From the NCBI GenBank assembly GCA_002508705.1, contig DAYL01000033.1, positions 11,401 through 52,449 on the forward strand: a DNA stretch of 41,049 nucleotides, read 5' to 3'. Positions 16,336 through 24,354 of this stretch are shown one piece after another. The stretch comes from Methanoculleus sp. UBA374. Its GTDB lineage: Archaea; Halobacteriota; Methanomicrobia; Methanomicrobiales; Methanoculleaceae. The translations under genes and the position numbers were made by a program. The notes below the pieces were generated by a model that saw nothing but the letters and a program-made list of their open reading frames with translations, had not been told where the DNA came from and ran no database searches. Each line of letters begins with the position of its first letter. The stretch's first letter is position 1.

Positions 16336-16357
16336 CCCGGCACCCCCCCGGGTTTTT
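16336..16357 (+). terminator. Terminator after hxlB
   Basis: CCCGG (16336-16340) pairs with CCGGG (16348-16352) around a C-rich loop, followed directly by five T residues (16353-16357). Confidence 0.55.
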
Positions 16358-16385
16358 CTCTCTTGTTGCCGGAACCGGAAGAGCG

Positions 16386-16490
16386 CTTTTAAATCGCCTG
16401 CGGGCGATGAACGTTCCGACATGCCCGGAACCCGGCCGTGGACTGAGCGCCGGTGTATTTATATTATTAATCATTAAGATTAAAGGGGGT
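16386..16490 (+). promoter_or_regulatory. porCDAB promoter region and Shine-Dalgarno
   Basis: TTTATATTA at 16458-16466 is the best TATA box; it gives a very short leader that includes AAAGGGGG (16482-16489), the Shine-Dalgarno for the TTG start at 16497. Upstream is a compact hairpin ATCGCC (16393-16398) / GGCGAT (16403-16408) with a TGCG loop next to a second TATA-like CTTTTAAAT (16386-16394). This could be an operator or an alternative promoter. Confidence 0.5.
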
Positions 16491-16496
16491 TTTTGT

Positions 16497-17042
16497 TTGA
16501 GAGAGTTACGCATACATGGCAGGGGGGGCCAGGGCTCCGTGACCGCCGCCGAGCTCATTGCTTTCGCAGCATTTGAAGGCGGCGTGTATGCCCAGGCGTT
16601 TCCGGCCTTCGGCGTAGAGCGACGGGGCGCCCCGGTTCAGGCCTTCGTCCGCTTCAGTGATGCAAAGATCCGGCTGCGCAGCCAGATCTACGAGCCCGAC
16701 TACATCATTGTGCAGGACCCGACCCTGATCAAGGATGTAGATGTCTTCATGGGCATGAAGGCGGGCGGCATCGCCATCGTCAATACCGAGAAGCCCGACT
16801 TCGGTGCCCGGGTCCCGGAGGGCGTGAAGGTCTACACCATCGATGCGACCACCATCGCGCTCGAAGAACTGGGTGTGCCCATCACCAATACCACCTTGAT
16901 GGGCGCTTTCGCCGCAGCCACCGGTGAGATACAACTGGAGCCGCTGGAGCACGCGCTGCGGAGCCGTTTCTCCGGGGCTCTGGCCGATAAAAACATCAAG
17001 GCGGCGGAGCGCGCATACGACCTGATCGGAGGTGCCGCGTAA
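16497..17042 (+). CDS. porC: Pyruvate:ferredoxin oxidoreductase gamma subunit
   Basis: 181 aa. It begins (L/M)RELRIHGRGGQGSVTAAELIA, the conserved start of 2-oxoacid:ferredoxin oxidoreductase gamma subunits, and continues with AFPAFGVERRGAPVQAFVRFSD and ITNTTLMGAFAA. Part of the cytosolic heterotetramer that interconverts acetyl-CoA plus CO2 and pyruvate with ferredoxin as electron carrier; in hydrogenotrophic methanogens this is the main entry of carbon into biosynthesis. The start must be TTG at 16497: no ATG is available, the homologous N-terminus begins here, and a Shine-Dalgarno lies 7 nt upstream. Its stop codon overlaps porD by one base (TAATG). Confidence 0.92.
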   Translation: MRELRIHGRGGQGSVTAAELIAFAAFEGGVYAQAFPAFGVERRGAPVQAFVRFSDAKIRLRSQIYEPDYIIVQDPTLIKDVDVFMGMKAGGIAIVNTEKPDFGARVPEGVKVYTIDATTIALEELGVPITNTTLMGAFAAATGEIQLEPLEHALRSRFSGALADKNIKAAERAYDLIGGAA

Positions 17043-17302
17043 TGGCGTTGCGGGTCGGCTGCGTCGCGCCGCCGGGCAGGGCGCTCGAGAATAAGACCGG
17101 CGCCTGGCGGGTCTTCAAACCTACCTTTGAACCTGAGAAGTGCACGAAGTGCGGCATGTGCGCTATGGTATGCCCTGAAGGGTGCGTCCACGAGACGGAG
17201 GAGGGCACGTTCGAGCCGGACCTCGATTACTGCAAAGGTTGCGGCATCTGTGCAGAGGTCTGCCCGAAGAAATGCATCCGGATGGAGAAGGAGGAGAAAT
17301 AA
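17042..17302 (+). CDS. porD: Pyruvate:ferredoxin oxidoreductase delta subunit (2[4Fe-4S] ferredoxin)
   Basis: 86 aa. Two classic CxxCxxCxxxC cluster-binding motifs are present: C34, C37, C40, C44 (CTKCGMCAMVCPEGC) and C64, C67, C70, C74 (CKGCGICAEVCPKKC). This subunit relays electrons from the TPP centre to external ferredoxin. It overlaps porC and porA by one base each (TAATG junctions), so translation is coupled. The full length and both cluster motifs are intact. Confidence 0.95.
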   Translation: MALRVGCVAPPGRALENKTGAWRVFKPTFEPEKCTKCGMCAMVCPEGCVHETEEGTFEPDLDYCKGCGICAEVCPKKCIRMEKEEK

Positions 17303-18456
17303 TGCTTGAGTTTATGGAAGGGTCGCACGCGGTGGCCGAGATCGTGAAACGCTGTCGTCCGCAGGTGATTGCAGCGTATCCAATCACGCCGCAGACGCAC
17401 ATCGTCGAAGACCTTGCGCAGATGGTGGCGAACTGTGAGATCGATGCCGAATACATCACGGTCGAGAGCGAGTTCTCCGCCCTCTCCGCCTGCCTCGGTG
17501 CGAGCGCGGCCGGGTCCCGGGTCTACTCGGCCACGACCTCCCAGGGTCTCGCCCTGATGTTTGAGGTCTGCTTCAACGTGGCAGGGATGCGCCAGCCGAT
17601 CGTGATGACGATTGCGAACCGCTCGCTCGGTGCGCCGCTCTCCATCTGGAACGACCAGCAGGACTCGATATCCCTGCGCGACTCCGGGTGGCTGCAGTTC
17701 TACGCGGAGGACAACCAGGAGGCTGCCGATCTCCATATGATTGCCTACCGGGTCTGCGAAGATCACGATATCCTCCTCCCTGCCTTCGTCTGTTTCGACG
17801 GGTTCATCCTCTCGCACACCTACGAACCGGTCTCCCTCCCCACCCAGGAAGAGGTGGACGCCTACCTGCCCGCTTTTAACCCGTATCAGCGGCTGGACGC
17901 CGAGGCGCCGCTGAGCTTCGGGATGTATGCGACGCCCGAGTATTACATGGAGTTCCGCTACGAGGTCGACCGGGCGATGCACCGTGCCGGAGAGGCGTTT
18001 GCGAAAGCAGGGCGTGCGTTCGGCGAGCAGTTCGGCAGGGACTACTCCGATCCTGTGGAGGGCTACCGCCTCGAGGATGCTGAGACCGTGCTCGTCGCCA
18101 TGGGCTCCATCTGCGGCACCATCAAAGACGCCGTCGACGAGATGCGCGAGCACGGCCGGAAGGTGGGACTCTTGAAGATCCGGATGTTCCGGCCGTTCCC
18201 GGCCCGGGAGATTGCGGATGCGCTCGAGGGTGCCTCGACGGTGGCGGTGCTTGACCGGAACATCTCGCTCGGCTGCGGGGGAGCGGTCGGTACCGAAGTG
18301 AAAGCGGCGCTCCAGGGTTCCGGTGCGGCTGTATACGACTACATCATCGCCCTCGGCGGCCGCGATGTCCGGAAGCGGGACATCGCCGCGGTTGTCGACC
18401 TCGCAGAGAAGGGGAAAGGAGACATGTTCTATGGATTACGAACGGAGGTGCTCTGA
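17302..18456 (+). CDS. porA: Pyruvate:ferredoxin oxidoreductase alpha subunit
   Basis: 384 aa. The N-terminus MLEFMEGSHAVAEIVKRCRPQVIAAYPITPQTH carries the YPITPxT motif typical of the alpha subunit pyrimidine-binding domain. Also visible: ESEFSALSACLGASAAGSR, ATTSQGLALM, and the C-terminal transketolase-like part with MGSICGTIKDAVDEMREHGRKVGLLKIRMFRPFP and DRNISLGCGGAVG. The start is set by the TAATG overlap with porD; an in-frame extension back to 17182 overlaps porD and lacks family similarity. Third gene of the four-gene operon. Confidence 0.94.
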   Translation: MLEFMEGSHAVAEIVKRCRPQVIAAYPITPQTHIVEDLAQMVANCEIDAEYITVESEFSALSACLGASAAGSRVYSATTSQGLALMFEVCFNVAGMRQPIVMTIANRSLGAPLSIWNDQQDSISLRDSGWLQFYAEDNQEAADLHMIAYRVCEDHDILLPAFVCFDGFILSHTYEPVSLPTQEEVDAYLPAFNPYQRLDAEAPLSFGMYATPEYYMEFRYEVDRAMHRAGEAFAKAGRAFGEQFGRDYSDPVEGYRLEDAETVLVAMGSICGTIKDAVDEMREHGRKVGLLKIRMFRPFPAREIADALEGASTVAVLDRNISLGCGGAVGTEVKAALQGSGAAVYDYIIALGGRDVRKRDIAAVVDLAEKGKGDMFYGLRTEVL

Positions 18457-19365
18457 ATGGCTGAAGTAGAACAGGGGTGCGCGCTCTTCTCGGCGGGACA
18501 CCGGGCGTGCGGAGGGTGCGGACCGGCACTTGCGGCCCGTCTCCTCCTCAAGGCGACCGGAAAGAACGTCATCATTGCCGCAGCGACGGGGTGCATGGAG
18601 GTCTTCTCCACGCCCTACCCGGAGACCGCGTGGGGAGTCCCCTGGATCCATTCGCTCTTCGAGAACCCTGCAGCGGTTGCATCGGGCATCGAGGCGTCGC
18701 TGAAGAGGCAGGGGCGCAGCGAGAAGGTCGTCTGCATCGGCGGCGACGGGGCAACGCTCGATATCGGCATGCTCTGCATCAGCGGCGCCTTCGAGCGCGG
18801 TCACGACATCACCTACGTCTGCTACGACAACGAGGCCTACATGAACACGGGCATCCAGCGGTCGGGTGCGACGCCCTACGGCGCGAGCACCACGACGAGC
18901 CCCGCGGGGAAGTGTTCTCCCGGTAACGTGCATCAGAAGAAGGACATGCCCGCGATCCTCGCCGCCCACGGTGCGCCGTACGTGGCAACCGCTTCGATCG
19001 CCTACCCGAACGACTTCGTCCAGAAAGTCGAGCGCGCGATCAACACCCCCGGGCCCTGTTACATCCAGGTGCACACCCCCTGCTGCACGGGGTGGGGCTT
19101 TGAGTCGGGGGAGACGCTCGCCATGGGAAAACTCGCCATCGAGACCGGTCTCTGGGTGAACTACGAAATGGTCGACGGCGCGGTAGAGAAGGTAAAGAAA
19201 GTGAAGCGAAAACCCGTCGAGGAGTACCTCTCAAAACAGAAGCGGTTCCGGCACCTCTTCAAGCCCGCCCGGCGGGACGATGAGATCGCAAAGATCCAGG
19301 CGATCGCCGATGCGAATGCCGAACGGTTCGGGATAGACATCAAGCGGAAAGAGCCTTCGGAGTAA
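18457..19365 (+). CDS. porB: Pyruvate:ferredoxin oxidoreductase beta subunit (TPP-binding)
   Basis: 302 aa. Thiamine diphosphate and Mg binding is shown by [11 protein letters not shown] (about 97-107) followed by [16 protein letters not shown], the GDG...N type motif. Cysteines C24 and C27 in [12 protein letters not shown] are placed as in beta subunits that carry a [4Fe-4S] cluster; further cysteines include C49 and the later PCCTGWG segment. Family members end near this length. GGAGGTG (18444-18450) is a strong Shine-Dalgarno, and the ATG directly follows the porA stop. Last gene of porCDAB; a T tract follows. Confidence 0.94.
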   Translation: MAEVEQGCALFSAGHRACGGCGPALAARLLLKATGKNVIIAAATGCMEVFSTPYPETAWGVPWIHSLFENPAAVASGIEASLKRQGRSEKVVCIGGDGATLDIGMLCISGAFERGHDITYVCYDNEAYMNTGIQRSGATPYGASTTTSPAGKCSPGNVHQKKDMPAILAAHGAPYVATASIAYPNDFVQKVERAINTPGPCYIQVHTPCCTGWGFESGETLAMGKLAIETGLWVNYEMVDGAVEKVKKVKRKPVEEYLSKQKRFRHLFKPARRDDEIAKIQAIADANAERFGIDIKRKEPSE

Positions 19366-19390
19366 ACCGGGTCGGCGACGGGACCCCTTC

Positions 19391-19402
19391 ACATTTTTTT
19401 TT
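19391..19402 (+). terminator. Poly-T terminator after porB
   Basis: A run of at least nine T residues lies about 28 nt after the porB stop. Archaeal RNA polymerase terminates efficiently at T-rich tracts; no strong stem precedes it. Confidence 0.5.
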
Positions 19403-19489
19403 GGTCGAGCCCGCACGAGGCTGGCCGTCTATCGGACGACCCCTTTTCCCGGGAGCCACCAGTAGTGCCGGTGTTTCATCGACGGTAAC

Positions 19490-19557
19490 CTATAAATAGT
19501 TCCACTTCATTAGAACTATTTGTTATCCGATGTTACGTATGATATTATTCATCATAC
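19490..19557 (+). promoter_or_regulatory. TATA box with two operator-like inverted repeats
   Basis: CTATAAATAG (19490-19499) is a strong TATA-like element. It overlaps a perfect 9-bp inverted repeat, AAATAGTTC (19494-19502) and GAACTATTT (19513-19521), spaced by 10 nt. Eighteen bases further lies a second perfect repeat, GTATGAT (19537-19543) and ATCATAC (19551-19557), spaced by 7 nt. This arrangement suits a dimeric repressor acting on a + strand promoter. No conserved gene follows directly; the first candidate is the 40-codon frame at 19703. Confidence 0.5.
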
Positions 19558-19702
19558 TATCGGAGAGCGGCCTCCCGGGCCGAAGCCGGGTGGGATTGAT
19601 CGGGAAACCTTCTTCCGTTCTTCGCACCGCCGGTTGCTACAATCCGGTCCGCAGGCATTGTTGTCTGAACAATGAAGGCATGAGGCTGCCGCAGGAGGTG
19701 AT

Positions 19703-19825
19703 ATGACAAGACGCAGGTCGATCCATCCAGAACCGGGACCTCAAATGAGGTCCGAACCGTCCGGTCCTGGTGAGGGTGCCTATCTCCATAGGGTAATGGA
19801 TTTGTTCCGGGGTCAATCACGATAA
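19703..19825 (+). CDS. Possible 40-aa protein, unrecognised
   Basis: A 40-codon frame beginning MTRRRSIHPEPGPQ and ending MDLFRGQSR. I recognise no family. The reason to list it is its Shine-Dalgarno: AGGAGGTGAT (19693-19702) matches the anti-Shine-Dalgarno of archaeal 16S rRNA over its whole length and touches the ATG, one of the strongest sites in the window. An operator-rich promoter lies about 200 nt upstream. The product would be basic and Pro/Arg-rich with no membrane segment or Cys motif. It may be a small regulatory protein or a leader peptide, or chance. Confidence 0.3.
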   Translation: MTRRRSIHPEPGPQMRSEPSGPGEGAYLHRVMDLFRGQSR

Positions 19826-19902
19826 GGCCGACCGGATGAAAGATCTACTCCGGAACTGCTCTCGAATAATGAAGATTCCGTCGAATGCCGTGTTCTCCTC
19901 CG

Positions 19903-20226
19903 TTAAATGTCCGTCCATCCGGCCGGCCGCTTTTTTTCCGGCGTCCCGCGTGTCTGGCGAATCGATGAGTGTACAAACCTTAAAGCAGGTATATCTCCTG
20001 GATGTTTCGACCCGCCGATAGCGGTTGCGACGCTGTTTTTGTGATCGCACCCGACGGCCGCAATGTACCTCAGGAATTCGCTCATTTTAGAATCCGCACA
20101 GAACTCCCTCAACTCCCCGGCCGGCACAAAAGAGGTGGCAACGAGTACGAGATCATCGGTCTTCTCAAACTCCTGCCCGTCGGCCAGTCGTTCCCCCCCA
20201 AAACTTGCGATCTTCCAGAATCGGTG
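19903..20226 (-). pseudogene. Start-less protein-like frame, possible decayed gene
   Basis: On the minus strand the frame stays open for about 107 codons and reads as a plausible protein, with FWKIASFGGERLADG, FEKTDDLVLVATSFVPAG, ELREFCADSKMSEFLRYIA and AVGCDHKNSVATAIGG. There is no ATG; the only likely start is GTG at 20127, in the middle of the protein-like part. A stop (TAG, 20227-20229) lies just upstream. The family is not recognised. Its right end abuts a dispersed repeat, so insertion or recombination there may have cut off the 5' part of the gene. Confidence 0.25.
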
Positions 20227-20234
20227 CTATCGCT

Positions 20235-20352
20235 CATGTTAGCGTCCGGCGACGATACGGTCTCCCGCGACGCCTTAACGGGAGTCGGCCGCACCCGGAA
20301 TTCGGTAGTTTGACCTCCGGGAGCTTCTTCAGAACGTTACTTTAGCGAAGTA
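20235..20352. repeat. Dispersed intergenic repeat, copy A
   Basis: This shares long identical runs with 34870-34996, for example GATACGGTCTCCCGCGACGC and GGTAGTTTGACCTCCGGG, separated by small substitutions and short indels. Similarity continues weakly to the left (GCGATCTTCC). It ends 48 bases before the stop codon of the minus-strand LysE gene; the other copy ends 47 bases before the stop codon of a different gene. Confidence 0.8.
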
Positions 20353-20400
20353 CTGTGCCCGCATCGTCGGAGTTCGGGACCACCGACAGAAGGCCCGGGA

Positions 20401-20976
20401 TCAGGCCGAAAGGATCGTCCAGATAAAGTACAGTCCGAAGAGCATCATGGCGATCCCGCTCGCCTGCACCACTCGTTTGTAATGGGGACCGAGCACGTTC
20501 GCTCCCCGTGAGACGGCAAGAGCAAGGAGCCCGAGCCAGGCGATGTCCGCACCGATGTGCCCGACGTAGAACGCGCCAAACGACGGGTGGAGTGCGAGAA
20601 ACCCGACGCCGAACGTGAGCCACCAGACCCACCAGTAGGGGTTGCCGAGCGTGCAGGCCACCCCGAATGCAACCGGCATCCGGGCCTCTTCGTTCACGAC
20701 GGCGACTTCTTCCGCGTGGAGAAACTGCCCGATACCGAGTGTGATGAGAACGCCCGATCCGAGGAGAGCGATGAAATCGATGTAGGGGACGTCGCGCACG
20801 CCGCAGGCTATGGCCGCGACCATGACGGCCTCGGGGATGCCGTGCCCTGCGACAAGCCCTGCAACGAACGGCGCCGGTCGCTGCGAACCGAGGCCGAGGA
20901 CCGAGGCGGTCATGGGTCCGGGCGATGCGGCCCCGGAGAGCCCGATCAGGAACGACGCAACGATTATATCGATCAT
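20401..20976 (-). CDS. LysE-family exporter
   Basis: 191 aa with about six hydrophobic helices. The first helix carries the family signature GLSGAASPGPMTASVLGLG (about 12-30), where the SPGP motif is typical of LysE/RhtB amino-acid efflux proteins. Later GNPYWWVWWLTFG also fits the family. It probably exports an amino acid or derivative at the cytoplasmic membrane. The start at 20976 overlaps the stop of the upstream DUF5803-like gene by 4 nt (ATGA), indicating coupled translation; a longer in-frame start at 21039 would lie inside that gene and is not needed. Confidence 0.85.
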   Translation of the reverse strand: MIDIIVASFLIGLSGAASPGPMTASVLGLGSQRPAPFVAGLVAGHGIPEAVMVAAIACGVRDVPYIDFIALLGSGVLITLGIGQFLHAEEVAVVNEEARMPVAFGVACTLGNPYWWVWWLTFGVGFLALHPSFGAFYVGHIGADIAWLGLLALAVSRGANVLGPHYKRVVQASGIAMMLFGLYFIWTILSA

Positions 20977-21587
20977 CCCCCGCCCCTCCGCCGCGAGAGG
21001 AGGAGAGGGAGGAGCATGGTGAGCGCGACCGCGAGCCATATGGTCCCGAACGTGGTGAGCAGGATCTCGCGGTCGGGGGTATAATAGCGGACCTCCACGC
21101 CCGTCGTCCGGTTCCAGGCGATCTCTGCGGTTCCGTTCGTCCCGGAGGAGACGACTCCTCCAGGGCTGATCATGCCGATAAGCGGGTTTCTTACGTCGAG
21201 CCCCTCGGGCAGGGTGACGGTTACGGCGTACGGGTCATCGAATGCCGCCACGAGGTGGTTGTTTCTCACGGGAGCCTGGTAGGTGACGGTGTAGTTCCCC
21301 TCCGGGAAGGTGATGACACCCCGGCCCGCATCCTTGTATTCAACCGGTCCCGAGGGGCCGAGCACTTCGATATCTTCGACCTGGAGCGGGACCCGTTCCC
21401 CCATCAGTCCCGGGGTCCAGAAGGCGTGCTCGCTCCCCGTAACCTCGACCGATGCTTCATAGGCGGTGCCGTCGGAGACCACCCGGAAGGCGGCCTCCCC
21501 GGCCGCAACCGGGGTGCTGACCAGGATCAGCGCAAGACAGAGAGCAATGACTGCAGGTCCGCGTCGATCTCGAGGGGAGGTTCGCAT
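20973..21587 (-). CDS. Secreted/membrane-anchored protein, DUF5803-like
   Basis: 204 aa. There is an N-terminal signal-type segment (PAVIALCLALILVSTPVAAG, about 11-30), an extracellular beta-rich domain (about 31-175), and a C-terminal hydrophobic helix with a basic tail (TFGTIWLAVALTMLLPLLLSRRRGGG). This layout and segments such as GMISPGGVVSSG and WNRTTGVEVRYYTPDREILL recall the archaeal DUF5803 family of unknown function. The ATG at 21587 lies inside the end of the threonine synthase gene, a 61-nt overlap; no later start would keep the signal segment. It is coupled to the LysE gene downstream. Function unknown. Confidence 0.6.
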   Translation of the reverse strand: MRTSPRDRRGPAVIALCLALILVSTPVAAGEAAFRVVSDGTAYEASVEVTGSEHAFWTPGLMGERVPLQVEDIEVLGPSGPVEYKDAGRGVITFPEGNYTVTYQAPVRNNHLVAAFDDPYAVTVTLPEGLDVRNPLIGMISPGGVVSSGTNGTAEIAWNRTTGVEVRYYTPDREILLTTFGTIWLAVALTMLLPLLLSRRRGGG

Positions 21588-22732
21588 TGTCGTACCACTG
21601 TTTCAGGATCTTTTAAGAGATGCCCGGTCACCACGCAGACGATCCGCTCATCCTTATCGATCAGACCGAGTTCGGCGAGTTTCCGTATTCCGGCAACCGA
21701 AGCTGCAGAAGCGGGCTCGACGCCGATGCCCTCTTTTCTTGCGAGGTCCCGCTGCATGGCAAGGATCTCTTCGTCCGTCACGGCCGCCGCCGTCCCGCCG
21801 GTTGCGCGGATGGCGACAAGCGCTTTCTCCGCGTTTACCGGAGCGCCGATCCGGATTGCGGTCGCAACGGTCTCGGGGGCGGCTTCCGGGACCAGTACGT
21901 CGAGGTTTTGCTCTATCGCTTTCACCAGCGGCTGCGAGCCGGCCGCCTGGATGCCGGTCATCATCGGCAGACGGTCGATGAACCCGAGCGCCTCAAGTTC
22001 GCGGAGACCCTTGTAGACCGCGGAGATGTTGCCCGCGTTTCCGACGGGGAGGACCATCCGGTCGGGCACCTCGCCGCCGAGTTGGTCGACGGCCTCAAAC
22101 CCGATCGTCTTCTGTCCCTCCAGACGGTAAGGATTGACCGAATTTAAGAGATAGATGCCCTGGCTGATGCAGAGCTCATGTACCATCTCGAGTGCCCGAT
22201 CAAAGTTGCCGCGGATGGAGATGACCCGCGCGCCGTGCATAAGTGCCTGAGCGACCTTGCCGAGGGCGACCTTCCCCGCCGGCAGGAGGACGACGCAGGG
22301 GAGGTCGGCCTTCGCCGCGTAGGCGGCAAGGCTTGCCGAGGTGTTCCCGGTGCTCGCGCAGGCGACGCTGGTCATCCCGAGTTCGCGGGCCATGCTGACG
22401 CCCACGGTCATGCCGCGGTCCTTAAACGAGCCGGTCGGGTTCATCCCCTCATGCTTTGCGTAGAGTTCGGAGAGACCAAGTTCCTTACCGATCTTCGTTA
22501 AGTGGTAGAGCGGCGTGCCTCCTTCCTGGAGAGAGACCGGCTCGCCCCTGACCGGAAGAATCTCCCGGTAGCGCCAGACCGAGAGGGGGCGCCGGTTCCA
22601 TTCATCCCGGGAGACGTCAATGCCGTCCAGGTCGTATTCGACGGTCAGCAGGTGTCCGCAACGGCTGCAGGTATAGATGATCTGGTCCGGCGTGTAAGTT
22701 GCACCACAGTGAACACAGACGAGACGGTACAT
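21527..22732 (-). CDS. thrC: Threonine synthase
   Basis: 401 aa, PLP-dependent fold type II. An N-terminal zinc ribbon (C6, C9, C22, C25 in CVHCG and CSRCG) precedes the catalytic domain. The PLP lysine lies in NPTGSFKDRGM (about 119-129), the substrate-binding ACASTGNTSASLAAYAA follows, and the phosphate loop is LPVGNAGNISA. It converts O-phosphohomoserine to threonine. The start is ATG 22732, supported by a TATA-like element on the minus strand (about 22755-22766), which makes the mRNA nearly leaderless; the 25 codons upstream are dismissed. The 3' end overlaps the next gene by 61 nt. Confidence 0.94.
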   Translation of the reverse strand: MYRLVCVHCGATYTPDQIIYTCSRCGHLLTVEYDLDGIDVSRDEWNRRPLSVWRYREILPVRGEPVSLQEGGTPLYHLTKIGKELGLSELYAKHEGMNPTGSFKDRGMTVGVSMARELGMTSVACASTGNTSASLAAYAAKADLPCVVLLPAGKVALGKVAQALMHGARVISIRGNFDRALEMVHELCISQGIYLLNSVNPYRLEGQKTIGFEAVDQLGGEVPDRMVLPVGNAGNISAVYKGLRELEALGFIDRLPMMTGIQAAGSQPLVKAIEQNLDVLVPEAAPETVATAIRIGAPVNAEKALVAIRATGGTAAAVTDEEILAMQRDLARKEGIGVEPASAASVAGIRKLAELGLIDKDERIVCVVTGHLLKDPETVVRQCEPPLEIDADLQSLLSVLR

Positions 22733-22803
22733 AGAAAACCGTTGATCGCCCGAATACGTATAGATATGGTATCCCGGATCGGCGCCGGGTTCCGTCGACC
22801 GGT

Positions 22804-23547
22804 TCAACCGCGCCGCTCGCGCCGGACGCGGCAGATGAGCATGAAGAGGAGCCAGAGGACAATAGTGCCGGCGAGCGCAAGAAGCCTGAGGTCCTCGGAC
22901 GATGCAGTGGTCACGAACGGTGCAATGAGCATTCCGGCCGCCGCCAGCACGAGAACGACGGCGAAGGCTGCCGGACGCACTTCGAGACCCCCCTGTGTCC
23001 GGATGCTGCCTGCTATCCGCCTCCGGGAGAAGGGGTAGAACCAGGCGATGCCGGCCCGGGTGCAGGTGTCCTCAACGAGGTGGAGGACGCACCCCGCAAA
23101 GAATGCACACCCGAAGGCGGGGAGGAGTGTCAGAGGTCCGCCGAGCCAGGTGAGGATGAGGGCCAGGTAGCCGGAGAGGATCAGGGAGGTCAGTCCGATG
23201 CCCGCGAACGAGTGGAGCAGCCCCCGGTGCCGGTGCCGGTAGCTCTTCCGGAGGAGCAGCGAGAATACAAGGGAGAGCGGGTAGTAGATGAGATACCTGA
23301 TGGTATAGCCGAAGATTGGAAGCACCACGGCAAGGCCGTTTAAGACCTGCCCCCTCTTTCCTTTCAGTCCGCCGATCCTGCCGTTGAATATCGCTGCATC
23401 GACGGCGTCCGCGTCCGGTGCGAGCGATCCGACGAATACGCCGAAGAAAAGAACGGCAATCCTGACCGGGTCGAGGACGGGAGCCCAGGGAGCAATTACG
23501 AGTCCGGCCGTGGCGAGACTGAGAGATACGTGCTGGTCACCCCGCAT
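22804..23547 (-). CDS. YdjM/DUF457-like membrane-bound metal-dependent hydrolase
   Basis: 247 aa with several hydrophobic helices. Metal-ligand motifs of the YdjM family are visible: an N-terminal His (H6), GSLAPDADAVDAA (about 40-52), SYRHRHRGLLHSF (about 102-114) and HLVEDTCTRAGIAWFYPF (about 157-174). Members are membrane-embedded putative hydrolases of lipid or nucleotide substrates; function is not settled. It is the last gene of the marC operon, 9 nt after the nitrilase gene. The following threonine synthase has its own promoter. Confidence 0.75.
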   Translation of the reverse strand: MRGDQHVSLSLATAGLVIAPWAPVLDPVRIAVLFFGVFVGSLAPDADAVDAAIFNGRIGGLKGKRGQVLNGLAVVLPIFGYTIRYLIYYPLSLVFSLLLRKSYRHRHRGLLHSFAGIGLTSLILSGYLALILTWLGGPLTLLPAFGCAFFAGCVLHLVEDTCTRAGIAWFYPFSRRRIAGSIRTQGGLEVRPAAFAVVLVLAAAGMLIAPFVTTASSEDLRLLALAGTIVLWLLFMLICRVRRERRG

Positions 23548-23556
23548 GGACGATCT

Positions 23557-24354
23557 CTAGAGTTTAGAGAGCAATCTGTGATAAAGGTCGCTTCTGCGGT
23601 CTGAAAGTGAAGGGAGCCTGATCCGGGCCTCACGAACCGCCCCCGGGTCCAGTTCCATAATGAGGACTTCTTCGCCGGCCCCGCACCGGGCGATGACCGT
23701 GCCGTCCGGGTCGGCGCCGAGCGATCTCCCACAGTAAATCCCGCCCGGCCCGCCGGCCGTGTTGATCCCGGCCACGTAGTACCGGTTCTCGATGGCGCGT
23801 GCGGAAAGCAGGGTCTCCCAGTGGGAGAGCCGCGAGCAGGGCCATGCAGCCGGCACCAGCATGCACTCCGCCCCGGCGAGCGCGTAGATCCGGAAGAGTT
23901 CCGGGAACCGGAGGTCGTAGCAGACGGCAAGCCCGAACGTCATTCCGCCGACGGTGAAAGTTGCGATCCGGTCGCCTGCAGCGTAGTTGTCGTCTTCTCC
24001 ATCGGGAGAGAAGAGGTGGATCTTTGCATAGGCAGCGAGGAGTTCGCCGCCTGCATCCAGCACGACGACGGTATTTCGGGGGAGGCGCCCCGGCACCGCT
24101 TCGACGATCGACCCTGCGACCGCGATATCGTTCTTTTGCGCCACATCCCGAAAGGCCGCCGCGAGCGGGCCGTCCACGGGCTCTCCGGCGGCGGGAGAGA
24201 CCGTCGGGGACCAGCCGGTTACAAACTGTTCGGGAAAACAGATAAGCGATGCTCCGGCCGCCGCGGCCTCCCCGGCCATCCGGCCTGCCGCATCGAGCAC
24301 CCTGGCCGGGCCGCCCCGACCGCCGGCAACCTGGGCGAGCGCTATCCTTGTCAT
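23557..24354 (-). CDS. Nitrilase-superfamily amidase (carbon-nitrogen hydrolase)
   Basis: 265 aa, the usual length for this superfamily. The catalytic Glu-Lys-Cys triad is present: FPEQFVTGW (Glu about 42), YAKIHLFSPDGED (Lys about 112) and LAVCYDLRFPELFR (Cys about 146). This set resembles omega-amidase/Nit-type enzymes that hydrolyse small amides such as 2-oxoglutaramate or deaminated glutathione-like compounds. It is cytosolic, with no signal peptide. The ATG overlaps the stop of the preceding 69-aa membrane protein gene by 4 nt. Substrate unknown. Confidence 0.88.
   Translation of the reverse strand: MTRIALAQVAGGRGGPARVLDAAGRMAGEAAAAGASLICFPEQFVTGWSPTVSPAAGEPVDGPLAAAFRDVAQKNDIAVAGSIVEAVPGRLPRNTVVVLDAGGELLAAYAKIHLFSPDGEDDNYAAGDRIATFTVGGMTFGLAVCYDLRFPELFRIYALAGAECMLVPAAWPCSRLSHWETLLSARAIENRYYVAGINTAGGPGGIYCGRSLGADPDGTVIARCGAGEEVLIMELDPGAVREARIRLPSLSDRRSDLYHRLLSKL

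Larger units (their letters stand above)
19366..20400. other. Gene-poor gap between porB and the LysE gene
   Basis: No conserved gene is recognised in this 1-kb stretch. It holds, in order, a T tract, a TATA box with two inverted repeats (19490-19557), a 40-codon frame behind a perfect Shine-Dalgarno (19703-19825), an open but start-less minus-strand frame (19903-20226), and a repeat that recurs at 34870-34996. Each part is listed separately. Confidence 0.6.
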
